Shown in pieces: positions 8,692-17,176 of a stretch of DNA of 64,000 nucleotides. Numbering within the stretch: position 1 is the first letter of the stretch; every line of letters begins with the position of its first letter. The stretch is from Janthinobacterium sp. 1_2014MBL_MicDiv (GTDB taxonomy: Bacteria; Pseudomonadota; Gammaproteobacteria; Burkholderiales; Burkholderiaceae_D): the NCBI RefSeq assembly GCF_001865675.1, contig NZ_CP011319.1, positions 5,084,001-5,148,000 on the forward strand, read 5' to 3'. Both the position numbers and the translations under genes were made by a program. The notes under the pieces were generated by a model. That model saw only the letters and a list, made by a program, of their open reading frames with translations, was not told the origin of the DNA and ran no database searches.

Positions 8692-9630
8692 ATGTCCAGC
8701 CTGCCGCAACACCTCGACCTGCACCTGATCCGCATCCTCTACCTGCTGCTGGTGGAAAAGAATGTCTCGCGCGTGGCGCTCAAACTCAATCAGCCGCAGC
8801 CGTCGATTTCCGCCTCCTTGCGCAAGCTGCGCGAATTGACGGGCGACCCGCTGCTCGTGCGCGGCGCGCGCGGCATGGTGCCCACGCAGCATGGCGAAAG
8901 CCTGCTCAACCCGGCCAAGCGCATCCTCGACCAGACGGAAAGCCTGTTCGTCAAGAAGACGCCGTTCGTGGCACAGGAAGAGGCGCGCACCTTCCATATC
9001 GCCGCGCCCGACTACCTGGACAGCCAGTTCCTGCCCAACGTGGTGGCCCTGCTGCGTCGCGGCTCGCCGAAAAGCCGCGTCGTGCTGCACAGCCTGGGGC
9101 CGGGCATCGACCATATCCGCCAGCTGTCCGATGGGGGGCTGGACCTGGTCATCGCCAACTGGGACGAGCCGCCCGCGCATCTGCACATCTCGAAGCTGTT
9201 CGAAGACCCGATCATCTGCGCCATGCATGCGGAAAACGCCTATGCGCGGCGCACGGCCAGCGACGCCATGACGCTGGACGACTATCTGAGCCTGCCCCAC
9301 GTGGCGCCGTCGCAGATGATGCCGGGCTACCACGGCGTGATCGATTCCTTCCTGGAGCGCCAGAACCTGCAGCGCAACGTGGTGGTGGAATCGGCGTATT
9401 TCGGCCTGATTCCCTACATGCTGACGCAGACCGACCTGGTGCTCACCACGGGCCGGCAATTCATGCGCTTCTATGAAAAGACACTGCCGCTGAAAACGTA
9501 TACCGTGCCATTGAAATTCCCGCCCATGCGCTTTTACCAGCTGTGGCACCAGCGCGTGCACCAGGCGCCCGAGCACAAATGGCTGCGCGACCAGGTCAGC
9601 GCCGCGGCCAAGGCGCTGGTACAGCGATAG
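8692..9630 (+). CDS. LysR-type regulator divergent from puuD
   Basis: This 312-residue LysR-family regulator has an N-terminal winged helix (HLIRILYLLLVEKNVSRVAL then QPQPSISASLRKLRELTGDP) and a C-terminal effector-binding domain. The segment LVRGARGMVPTQHGE after the HTH is typical of the NodD/LinR-like branch. It is transcribed away from puuD with 131 bp between starts, the usual arrangement for a LysR regulator and its target. It precedes the UraD/allantoate amidohydrolase fusion in the same direction. Effector is unknown; urate or an ureide is a reasonable guess from context. ATG at 8692 follows GCCGCCGCCAC with no strong ribosome site. Confidence 0.92.
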   Translation: MSSLPQHLDLHLIRILYLLLVEKNVSRVALKLNQPQPSISASLRKLRELTGDPLLVRGARGMVPTQHGESLLNPAKRILDQTESLFVKKTPFVAQEEARTFHIAAPDYLDSQFLPNVVALLRRGSPKSRVVLHSLGPGIDHIRQLSDGGLDLVIANWDEPPAHLHISKLFEDPIICAMHAENAYARRTASDAMTLDDYLSLPHVAPSQMMPGYHGVIDSFLERQNLQRNVVVESAYFGLIPYMLTQTDLVLTTGRQFMRFYEKTLPLKTYTVPLKFPPMRFYQLWHQRVHQAPEHKWLRDQVSAAAKALVQR

Positions 9631-9702
9631 CTGCTATCAGCGCGCGCATATAATGGGCGCAGGACGGGGCGCTATCATCACCGCTTGCATGATCGGAAAA
9701 CC

Positions 9703-11457
9703 ATGACCACCCTTTCAAACCTGAACGCCAACAGCCACGCCGGCTTCATCGAGCAGCTGCACGGCATCTATGAACATTCGCCCTGGATTGCCCAGCGGGC
9801 GGCCCCCGCCATGCCATTTTCCAGCCTGACGGCGTTGAAGACGGAATTGCAGCGCGTGCTGGCGCAAGCCTCGCCAGAAGAGCAGCTTGGGCTGATACGC
9901 GCCCATCCTGAGCTAGCAGGCAAGGCCGCCATCGCGGGACAGCTGACGGCGGAATCGACGCGCGAGCAGGCCAAGTCCGGCCTGAACCTGTGCAGTCCCG
10001 AGGAATTTTCCACGCTGCAGCGCCTCAATGGCGAATACAACGCCAAATTCGGTTTCCCCTTCATCCTGGCCGTCAAGGGCCCGACGGGCGAAGGCTTGAC
10101 GCGCCAGGACATCATCACCACGTTTGCGCGGCGCCTGAAGAACCGGCGCGCCGATGAGCTGGCCGAATCGCTGCGGCAGATCAAGCGCATCGCCGAGCTG
10201 CGCCTGAACGACCTGTTCGACGTGCGCCTGGATTTCGGGCCGACCATCATGCAGCACGCCGAAACGCTGGCTGGCTGGAGCGACAGCGACTACAACCTGA
10301 CCTGTGCCTACCTGACGCCGGCGCACCGGAAGACGGCCGCGCAGCTGGCCGAATGGATGGCGGAAGCAGGCATGCAGGTGCACATCGACGCCGTCGGCAA
10401 TGTGGTCGGGCGCTATCTGTCCGACGTCCCCGGCGCGAAGACCCTGATGACGGGATCGCATTACGACACGGTGCGCAATGGCGGCAAGTACGATGGCCGC
10501 CTGGGCATCGTGCTGCCGATCGCCGTCGTGCGCCACCTGCACGAGCGGGGCGAGAAACTGCCGTACCATTTCGAGATCGTCGGCTTCGCCGAAGAGGAAG
10601 GGGTGCGCTTCAAGAGCACTTTCCTGGGCAGCACGGCCGTCACGGGCAAGTTCGATCTGTCGCTGCTCGATCAATGCGACACGGATGGCGTGAGCATGCG
10701 CGACGCGCTGGCCGCCGCCGGCCATGCGGCATCCGCCATCGGCGCCATCGCGCGCGATCCGGCCGACTTGCTCGGCTACGTGGAAGTGCATATCGAACAG
10801 GGCCCCGTGCTGCTCGAGCGCGACCTGCCGCTGGGGATCGTCACGGCGATCGCCGGCAGCTCGCGTTACCTGGTCAATCTGGGCGGCGTGGCCAGCCACG
10901 CGGGCACCACGCCCATGAACATGCGCAAGGATGCGGCCAGCGCCGCGGCCGAAATCATCCTGCTGGTGGAACGACGCTGCAGCCAGGGCGAAGCGCTGGT
11001 GGGCACCGTAGGCCAGCTGCAGGTGCCCAACGGCTCCGTCAACGTGATCGCCGGCGCCTGCACCCTGTCGCTCGATATCCGCGCCGCCGTCGATGCCGTG
11101 CGCCAGGCTGCCGTCGACGATATTCTGGACGGCATCGCCGCCATCTGCGCGCGGCGCCAGATCGACTACCAGCTGGAGCTGCTGCTGTCGGCGCGTGCCG
11201 CGCCATGCGCGCCATGGCTGATGGCGCAGCTGGCGCAGGCCGTGGAGTCCGTCGGCATCGAACCATATGCGCTGCTGTCGGGCGCCGGCCACGACGCCAT
11301 GGCCATGGCCGCCATCACGGACGTGGCCATGCTGTTTACCCGCTGCGGCAATGGCGGCATCAGCCACAACCCGCTGGAAAGCATGACGGCCGACGACGCC
11401 GACATCGCGGCGCGCGCGCTGCTGGCGTTTTTGCGCAACTTCCAGCCGAAGCCCTAA
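9703..11457 (+). CDS. OHCU decarboxylase-allantoate amidohydrolase fusion (UraD-AllC)
   Basis: This 584-residue protein joins two enzymes of urate breakdown. Residues about 1-165 are a UraD domain, which decarboxylates 2-oxo-4-hydroxy-4-carboxy-5-ureidoimidazoline to S-allantoin; the catalytic-type His is H68 in RAHPELAGK, and the domain closes with NRRADELAESLRQI. Residues about 170-584 are an M20-type allantoate amidohydrolase with binuclear metal motifs GSHYDTVRNGGKYDGRLG, EEEGVRF, HIEQGP and SGAGHDAMAMA. The steps it joins are not consecutive: allantoinase (PuuE, 62468) acts between them. ATG at 9703 with GGAAAA upstream is preferred to 9685. It ends 15 bp from the convergent ureidopropionase gene. 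Confidence 0.92.
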   Translation: MTTLSNLNANSHAGFIEQLHGIYEHSPWIAQRAAPAMPFSSLTALKTELQRVLAQASPEEQLGLIRAHPELAGKAAIAGQLTAESTREQAKSGLNLCSPEEFSTLQRLNGEYNAKFGFPFILAVKGPTGEGLTRQDIITTFARRLKNRRADELAESLRQIKRIAELRLNDLFDVRLDFGPTIMQHAETLAGWSDSDYNLTCAYLTPAHRKTAAQLAEWMAEAGMQVHIDAVGNVVGRYLSDVPGAKTLMTGSHYDTVRNGGKYDGRLGIVLPIAVVRHLHERGEKLPYHFEIVGFAEEEGVRFKSTFLGSTAVTGKFDLSLLDQCDTDGVSMRDALAAAGHAASAIGAIARDPADLLGYVEVHIEQGPVLLERDLPLGIVTAIAGSSRYLVNLGGVASHAGTTPMNMRKDAASAAAEIILLVERRCSQGEALVGTVGQLQVPNGSVNVIAGACTLSLDIRAAVDAVRQAAVDDILDGIAAICARRQIDYQLELLLSARAAPCAPWLMAQLAQAVESVGIEPYALLSGAGHDAMAMAAITDVAMLFTRCGNGGISHNPLESMTADDADIAARALLAFLRNFQPKP

Positions 11458-11472
11458 GGCTGGCCGGCGTGG

Positions 11473-12708
11473 CTAAACGGCCACGGCCCGCTCGAGCATC
11501 GCGTGCAGCAGCACGTTGCAGCCCGCTTCCAGGTGCTCGGGCTTGGCGTCCTCGATTTCATTATGGCTGATGCCATCCTTGCATGGCACGAAGATCATGC
11601 CGGCCGGCGCCAGGCGGGCCGCGTAGATGGCGTCGTGACCGGCGCCCGAGACCACGTCCATCACGGAATAACCGAGTTTGGCGGTGGCATTGCGCACGGC
11701 GCCCACGCAATCGGGATGAAACGGGCATGGCGGATAATAGGAGACTCTTTCCAGTGCAATACCCAGCCCCGTCCTGTCGCGCGTGGCGTCGATGAAAGCC
11801 GTGATTTCGCCGTGCATGGTGTTGAGCAGTTCGTCGTTCACATTGCGCAGGTCGATGCTGAATTTGACTTCGCCGGGGATCACGTTGCGGCTGTTCGGGA
11901 AGACCTGCACCATGCCCACCGTACCGCGCCCGTACGGCGGGTAGCGGTTGGCAATCGCCACCACTTCCTGCATGATGGTGGTGGCCACCTGCAGCGCGTC
12001 CTTGCGCAAGCCCATGGGAGTGGGGCCCGCATGGGCTTCCATGCCCGTCACCACACAGTCGTACCACGACAGGCCCATCACGGCCGGCACCACGCCGATG
12101 ACCTTGTCCGCGTCTTCCAGCACGGGGCCCTGCTCGATATGCGTCTCGAAGTAGGCGCCGATCGGATGGTCGCCCGGCACCTGCTCTCCCTTGTATCCGA
12201 TGCGCGCCAGCTCCTCGCCCACCGTTTTTCCCTCCGTGTCCTTGGCTGCATATGCCGTCTCCAGCGAGAAAGCACCGCAAAATACGCCCGAGCCCATCAT
12301 CACGGGCACGAAGCGCGAGCCTTCCTCGTTGGTCCAGAAGGCCACCTCGATCGGCGCCTGCGTCTTGATCTTCAGATCGTTCAGGGTGCGCACCACTTCC
12401 AGGCCCGCCAGCACGCCGTAATTGCCGTCAAACTTGCCGCCCGTGGGCTGCGTGTCGATATGGCTGCCCGTCATCACGGGCGGCAAGGTATTGTCCGTGC
12501 CGTCGCGGCGCATGAACACATTGCCGATCTGGTCGATGGTGATGCTCATGCCGGCCTCGCGGCCCCAGCCCACCACCAGATCGCGGCCCTGCTTGTCCAG
12601 GTCCGTCAGGGCCAGGCGCTTGACGCCACCCTTCACTGTCGCGCCGATCCGCGCCAGTTCCATCAGCGCCGCCCACAATCGTTCGCCATTGATGCGTAGA
12701 TCATCCAT
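11473..12708 (-). CDS. beta-ureidopropionase / N-carbamoyl amino acid amidohydrolase
   Basis: This 411-residue M20-type zinc hydrolase is of the hydantoinase/carbamoylase (AmaB, PydC) family. Motifs are TGSHIDTQPTGGKFDGNYG, NEEGSRF, HIEQGP and SGAGHDAIYA, the same metal scaffold as the allantoate amidohydrolase opposite it, but with a different substrate loop. It lies 15 bp after the dihydropyrimidinase gene in the pre operon, so the likely reaction is N-carbamoyl-beta-alanine to beta-alanine, CO2 and ammonia (and the methyl analogue from thymine). It is the third enzyme of the reductive pyrimidine route and the last gene of the leftward series. Full length. Confidence 0.9.
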   Translation of the reverse strand: MDDLRINGERLWAALMELARIGATVKGGVKRLALTDLDKQGRDLVVGWGREAGMSITIDQIGNVFMRRDGTDNTLPPVMTGSHIDTQPTGGKFDGNYGVLAGLEVVRTLNDLKIKTQAPIEVAFWTNEEGSRFVPVMMGSGVFCGAFSLETAYAAKDTEGKTVGEELARIGYKGEQVPGDHPIGAYFETHIEQGPVLEDADKVIGVVPAVMGLSWYDCVVTGMEAHAGPTPMGLRKDALQVATTIMQEVVAIANRYPPYGRGTVGMVQVFPNSRNVIPGEVKFSIDLRNVNDELLNTMHGEITAFIDATRDRTGLGIALERVSYYPPCPFHPDCVGAVRNATAKLGYSVMDVVSGAGHDAIYAARLAPAGMIFVPCKDGISHNEIEDAKPEHLEAGCNVLLHAMLERAVAV

Positions 12709-12723
12709 TGCTGTCTCCTGAGT

Positions 12724-14115
12724 TCATGCGGTGGTGGCGGAAAACGCCGGGCGCTCGATATAGCGCCCCGCGCCCTCGACGGCCGTCAGCTCGCCCTGGT
12801 GGAACACCACCTTGCCGGCGGCAATCGTGGTGCTGGGGATGCCGCGCACGGTGCGTCCTTCGAAGACGTTGAAGCCTCCCCTGGCGAATTGCGTGGCGGC
12901 GGAAATCGTGCGCGTGCCCTGCGGATCCCACAGCACGATGTCGGCGTCGCTGCCCACGGCGACGACGCCCTTGCGCGGATACATATTGAAGATCTGCGCC
13001 GCGTTCGTTGACGAGACCTTGACGAATTCGGACGGCGTCAGCATGCCGGAATTGACGCCCGCGTCCCACACCACGGCCATGCGCTCCTCGACGCCGCCGC
13101 AGCCGTTCGGGATGCGCGTGAAGTCCTGCCTGCCCGCCGCCTTCTGCTCGGCGCAAAAGGTGCAGTGGTCGGTCGCCGTCGTGTGCAGGTTACCGCTTTG
13201 CAGGCCGTGCCACAGGGCCGATTGATGCTGCTTGCCGCGAAACGGCGGGCTCATGACATGGCCCGCCACGTAGTCGAAATCGTCGCTCTGGTAGACGCTG
13301 TCGTCGATCACCAGGTGGCCCGCCAGCGCTTCGCCATACACGCGCTGGCCATTCGCGCGCGCCCGCGTGATGGCGTCCAGCGATTCCGCGCACGAGACGT
13401 GCACGATGTACACGGGAGTATTCAAGACATTGGCGATCGCGATGGCGCGGTTGGCCGCCTCCGCCTCGACGGCCGGAGGGCGCGACAGCGGATGCGCCTG
13501 CGGTCCGGTAATCCCCTTCTTCAGCAAGGCTTGCTGCAATTGAAAAACCAGTTCGCCGTTTTCCGCATGCACGGTAGGCAGCGCGCCCAGTTCCAGCGAG
13601 CGGGTAAAGCTTTTCACCAGGGTTTCATCGTCGGCCATGATGGCGTTTTTATAGGCCATGAAGTGCTTGAAACTGTTCACGCCATGCTCGCGCACGAGGA
13701 TGCCCATCTCTTCATGTACCTGTTCGCTCCACCAGGTGATCGCCACGTGGAAGGTGTAGTCGCCGGCTGCCTTGGCCGACCACCCGCGCCACTGGTGATA
13801 GGCCTCGATCAGCGACTGCTTCGGCGCGGGAATGACAAAGTCCATGATGGTGGTGGTGCCGCCGGCCAGCCCCGCCGCCGTGCCCGTGTAAAAATCGTCG
13901 GATGTCACCGTCCCCATGAAGGGCAGGTTCATGTGCGTGTGCGTGTCTATCCCGCCCGGCATCACGTACTGGCCGCCCGCGTCGATCACGGTGGCGCCGG
14001 CCGGCACAGGCAGATTCTCGCCGACGGCGGCGATGGTATCGCCCTCGATGAGGACATCGGCGCGGAACGCGCGGTCGGCATTGACGACGGTACCGCCGCG
14101 TATGAGCATAGTCAT
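12724..14115 (-). CDS. hydA: dihydropyrimidinase (D-hydantoinase)
   Basis: This 463-residue cyclic amidohydrolase opens the ring of dihydrouracil or dihydrothymine to give N-carbamoyl-beta-amino acids. The first metal motif is GGIDTHTHMNLP. The carboxylated Lys lies in FKHFMAYKNAIM, further His ligands in PTVHAENGE and IVHVSCAESLDA, and the catalytic Asp region near TATDHCTF. It is full length for the family. The gene follows the NCS1 permease by 24 bp and precedes ureidopropionase by 15 bp, matching the pathway. ATG at 14115 is the start chosen; a second ATG two codons on is possible. Allantoinase is excluded because a PuuE-type allantoinase is at 62468 and the context is pyrimidine. Confidence 0.94.
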   Translation of the reverse strand: MTMLIRGGTVVNADRAFRADVLIEGDTIAAVGENLPVPAGATVIDAGGQYVMPGGIDTHTHMNLPFMGTVTSDDFYTGTAAGLAGGTTTIMDFVIPAPKQSLIEAYHQWRGWSAKAAGDYTFHVAITWWSEQVHEEMGILVREHGVNSFKHFMAYKNAIMADDETLVKSFTRSLELGALPTVHAENGELVFQLQQALLKKGITGPQAHPLSRPPAVEAEAANRAIAIANVLNTPVYIVHVSCAESLDAITRARANGQRVYGEALAGHLVIDDSVYQSDDFDYVAGHVMSPPFRGKQHQSALWHGLQSGNLHTTATDHCTFCAEQKAAGRQDFTRIPNGCGGVEERMAVVWDAGVNSGMLTPSEFVKVSSTNAAQIFNMYPRKGVVAVGSDADIVLWDPQGTRTISAATQFARGGFNVFEGRTVRGIPSTTIAAGKVVFHQGELTAVEGAGRYIERPAFSATTA

Positions 14116-14139
14116 ATTGCTGTCTCCTCGTTTAGCGGG

Positions 14140-15624
14140 TCAGGCGAGCGGCGCCTGTTGCAAATGCGCCGCCGTCTTGCCCTTCATCATGACGCCGTAG
14201 ACAACCGCGGCGATGGCCACGCCCACGAACCAGGCGTAGGTATAGACGGTCTTGAAGCCTTCGGCCACGTCGGGAAACGCCGTGGGAAAGGCCGCGTTCA
14301 GAAAACCGGGGATATTCGGCAGCACGGCGATGACGAAGGCGATCAGGGCCGCCATGTTCCAGCCCTTGCCATACGAGTACACGCCATCGTCGCGGTACAG
14401 CTGCCTGACGTCGAGCTGCGTCTTGCGCACAAAATAATAGTCGACGATGAGGATGCCGGCGATGGGCCCCAGCAGGGCCGAGTAGCCGATCAGCCACGTG
14501 AAGATGTAGCCCTGCGTCGATTCGAGCACCTTCCACGGCATCATGACGATGGCGATGAAGGCCGTGATGTAGCCGCCCATCTTGTACGAAATCTGCTTCG
14601 GCGCCAGCGAGGAAAAGTCGTACGCCGGTCCCACCAGGTTGGCCGCCAGGTTGACGCTGACCGTGTCGATCAAGAGGATGATCAGGGCGATCAGCACGGC
14701 GGCACCCGTCATGCGGCTGGCCAGGTCGACGGGGTCCCAGATGGCCTTGCCGTACATGACGACGGAACCGGCCGTGACGATCACGGCCAGCATGGCGAGC
14801 AAGCCCATGGGCACTGGCAGGCCGATCGACTGGCCGATCACCTGGTCGCGCTGCGTCTTGGCGAAGCGCGTGAAGTCGGGAATGTTCAGCGCCAGGGTGG
14901 CCCAGAAGCCCACCATGGCGGTCAGCGATGGCCAGAAGACGCTCCAGAACTGGCCCGCCTTTTTACCGCCGGGGATGAATTGCGACGGCTGGTCCAGCAG
15001 GCTGGCCACGCCGCCTGCCTTGCTGTGCACCCAGTACAGCAGCACGAAGCAGATGAGGATTTTCAGCGGCGCCGTGTAGGTTTCGAGCTTGCGGATCGAC
15101 TCCATGCCATGCAGGATGTAATAGAACTGGATGGCCCAGAAAGCCAGGAAACACAGCAGCTGGCTGCCGTTGATGCCCAGGCCCGCGATCTTCTCGCCGC
15201 CCAATTCATGCCCCACCAGCACGCCCATCAGGGTATAGATCATCTGGCCGCCGAACCAGGTCTGGATGCCGTACCAGCCGCAGGCGACGATGGCGCGCAT
15301 CAGCGCCGGCAGCCGCGCGCCCATGGTGCCGAACGAGGCGCGCGCCAGCACCGCATACGGGATGCCGTACTTGGTGCCAGCATGGCCGATCAGCAGCATC
15401 GGCAGGAGCACGATGGCATTGGCGAGAAATACCGTGAGCACGGCCTGGTAGCCGGACATGCCGCTGTCGATCAGGCTGGCCGACAGGGTATAGGCGGGAA
15501 TGCACATCACCATGCCGACCCACAGCGCGGCGAAGTGATACCAGCGCCAGGTGCGCTGCGCCGCCGTGGTGGGCGCCAGGTCTTCATTCCAGAGTTGCGT
15601 GTTGCCTGAGTAGTCGTGGTTCAC
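14140..15624 (-). CDS. NCS1-family pyrimidine/hydantoin permease
   Basis: This 494-residue inner-membrane carrier is of the nucleobase:cation symporter-1 family (Mhp1, PucI, FUR relatives). It starts NHDYSGNTQLWNEDLAP, the usual N-terminal NEDL motif, followed by about twelve helices. ARASFGTMGA and GWYGIQTWFGGQ are the family's conserved parts of helices 2 and 3, and FWATLALNIPDFTRFA covers the helix 6 region. Position between preA and dihydropyrimidinase suggests uptake of uracil, thymine or a dihydropyrimidine/hydantoin. The 274-bp gap after preA, which holds a dispersed repeat, may contain its own promoter. Confidence 0.93.
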   Translation of the reverse strand: MNHDYSGNTQLWNEDLAPTTAAQRTWRWYHFAALWVGMVMCIPAYTLSASLIDSGMSGYQAVLTVFLANAIVLLPMLLIGHAGTKYGIPYAVLARASFGTMGARLPALMRAIVACGWYGIQTWFGGQMIYTLMGVLVGHELGGEKIAGLGINGSQLLCFLAFWAIQFYYILHGMESIRKLETYTAPLKILICFVLLYWVHSKAGGVASLLDQPSQFIPGGKKAGQFWSVFWPSLTAMVGFWATLALNIPDFTRFAKTQRDQVIGQSIGLPVPMGLLAMLAVIVTAGSVVMYGKAIWDPVDLASRMTGAAVLIALIILLIDTVSVNLAANLVGPAYDFSSLAPKQISYKMGGYITAFIAIVMMPWKVLESTQGYIFTWLIGYSALLGPIAGILIVDYYFVRKTQLDVRQLYRDDGVYSYGKGWNMAALIAFVIAVLPNIPGFLNAAFPTAFPDVAEGFKTVYTYAWFVGVAIAAVVYGVMMKGKTAAHLQQAPLA

Positions 15625-15799
15625 AGGGTTGCTCCATCGGTTAGACCGCTGGCGCGCGATGGCGCCAGGGATACGGCAATGTGGAAACGGCTGCAGCCTA
15701 GCTTACTGCAAAGATGGGCAACTGTTTACAAAATAAATGTACGCAAAAACTGTGCCTTGGGTTTCCCTGGCCAGACGTCAGCCCCGCAACGACGAACAG

Positions 15800-15890
15800 A
15801 AGCGTAGCGAGCGGCAGCGAATTGTGGCCGGGAAGCGCAACCGTGCCAGAGCACGGTGAGCATCACAGGCCGCAAGGCGCGACGCGCGGT
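15800..15890 (-). repeat. dispersed intergenic repeat, copy B
   Basis: Read on the minus strand, this stretch begins about 10 bases after the preA stop and matches 38742-38820 over roughly 60 bases with a few differences (shared blocks GCGCGTCGC, GCGGCCT, GATGCTCAC, CGCTTCCCG). Its core is a perfect hairpin, ACCGTGC (15840-15846) with GCACGGT (15851-15857). Copy A also sits just after a stop codon in the same orientation. Possible terminator-like or REP-like element. Confidence 0.6.
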
Positions 15891-15898
15891 AGCTTATG

Positions 15899-17176
15899 TC
15901 AGGCCGTCACCAATGCCCGTGGATTCCTGGGATCCTGCGTCCAGTTCATGTACGGCTTGCCCGTGGTCTGCGGCACCATCGTGATGCAGCCCTGCACCGG
16001 ACAGGTGATTTCGCACAGGTTGCAGCCCACGCATTCATCCTTGATGACTTCATAGCTGCGCGTGCCGGCGGCGTCGATCAGCTGAGCGATGGCCTGGTGC
16101 GACGTGTCTTCGCAGGCGACATAGCACTTGCCGCACTTGATGCAGTCGTCCTGGTTGATCTGCGCGATGACCTGGTAATTCATGTCCAGGTATTTCCAGT
16201 CCGTCGTGTTGGCCACGGCCTTGCCGGCAAAGTCGCTGATGCGTTCATAGCCCTTTTCATCCATCCAGCGCGACAGGCCATCCTTCATCTCTTCGACGAT
16301 GCGGAAGCCATGCAGCATGGCGGCCGTGCAGACCTGCACGCAGCCGGCGCCCAGGGCGATGAATTCGGCCGCGTCGCGCCAGTTGCCGATGCCGCCGATG
16401 CCGGAAATGGGCAAGCCGCGCGTCTGCGGATCGCGGGCGATTTCCGCCACCATGTTCAAGGCGATGGGTTTGACGGCCGCGCCGCAATAGCCGCCGTGCG
16501 TGCTGGCGCCGCCGACGATGGGCAAGGCCACCATGCGGTCCAGGTCCAGCGAGGTGATGGAATTGATGGTATTGATCAGCGAGACGGCATCGGCACCGCC
16601 CGCCTTGGCCGCGCGCGCCGGCATGCGCACGTCCGTGATGTTCGGCGTGAGCTTGACGATGACGGGCAGGCGGCTGTGCTTCTTGCACCAGGCGGTCACC
16701 ATCTGCACGTATTCGGGCACCTGGCCCACGGCCGCGCCCATGCCCCGCTCCGGCATGCCGTGCGGGCAGCCGAAATTGAGTTCGATGCCGTCCGCGCCCG
16801 TGGCCTCGACCTTGGGCAGAATGTCGGCCCAGTAGTGCTCCTCGCACGGCAGCATCAGCGAGACGACGATGGCGCGGTCCGGCCAGTCCTTTTTCACCTG
16901 CGTGATTTCGCGCAGGTTGATCTCCAGCGAGCGGTCGGTGATCAGCTCGATGTTGTTGAAACCGACCACTTCGCGGTTCTTGCCGTACAGGGCCGAGTAG
17001 CGCGACGAGACGTTGACGGCGGCCGGATCTTCACCCAGCGTCTTCCACACGACGCCGCCCCACCCGGCCTCGAAGGCGCGCACGACGTTGTAGGCCTTGT
17101 CGGTGGGCGGCGCGGACGCCAGCCAGAAGGGGTTCGGCGACTTGATGCCGCAAAATTCGATGCTGAGATCAGCCAT
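15899..17176 (-). CDS. preA: NAD-dependent dihydropyrimidine dehydrogenase, catalytic subunit PreA
   Basis: This 425-residue FMN/iron-sulfur subunit reduces uracil and thymine to the 5,6-dihydro forms. An N-terminal TIM barrel (about 1-310, with ELNFGCPHGMPERGMGAAVG around residues 132-151) is followed by two 4Fe-4S ferredoxin motifs, CIKCGKCYVAC and CVGCNLCEITCP. In mammalian DPD I recall the catalytic Cys lying in GMGLAC; here that loop reads GMGAAV, so the acid residue is not obvious. The start is the ATG overlapping the preT stop as TAATG; the frame is open much further upstream, but only as an antisense-like extension into preT. It partners PreT. Confidence 0.94.
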   Translation of the reverse strand: MADLSIEFCGIKSPNPFWLASAPPTDKAYNVVRAFEAGWGGVVWKTLGEDPAAVNVSSRYSALYGKNREVVGFNNIELITDRSLEINLREITQVKKDWPDRAIVVSLMLPCEEHYWADILPKVEATGADGIELNFGCPHGMPERGMGAAVGQVPEYVQMVTAWCKKHSRLPVIVKLTPNITDVRMPARAAKAGGADAVSLINTINSITSLDLDRMVALPIVGGASTHGGYCGAAVKPIALNMVAEIARDPQTRGLPISGIGGIGNWRDAAEFIALGAGCVQVCTAAMLHGFRIVEEMKDGLSRWMDEKGYERISDFAGKAVANTTDWKYLDMNYQVIAQINQDDCIKCGKCYVACEDTSHQAIAQLIDAAGTRSYEVIKDECVGCNLCEITCPVQGCITMVPQTTGKPYMNWTQDPRNPRALVTA

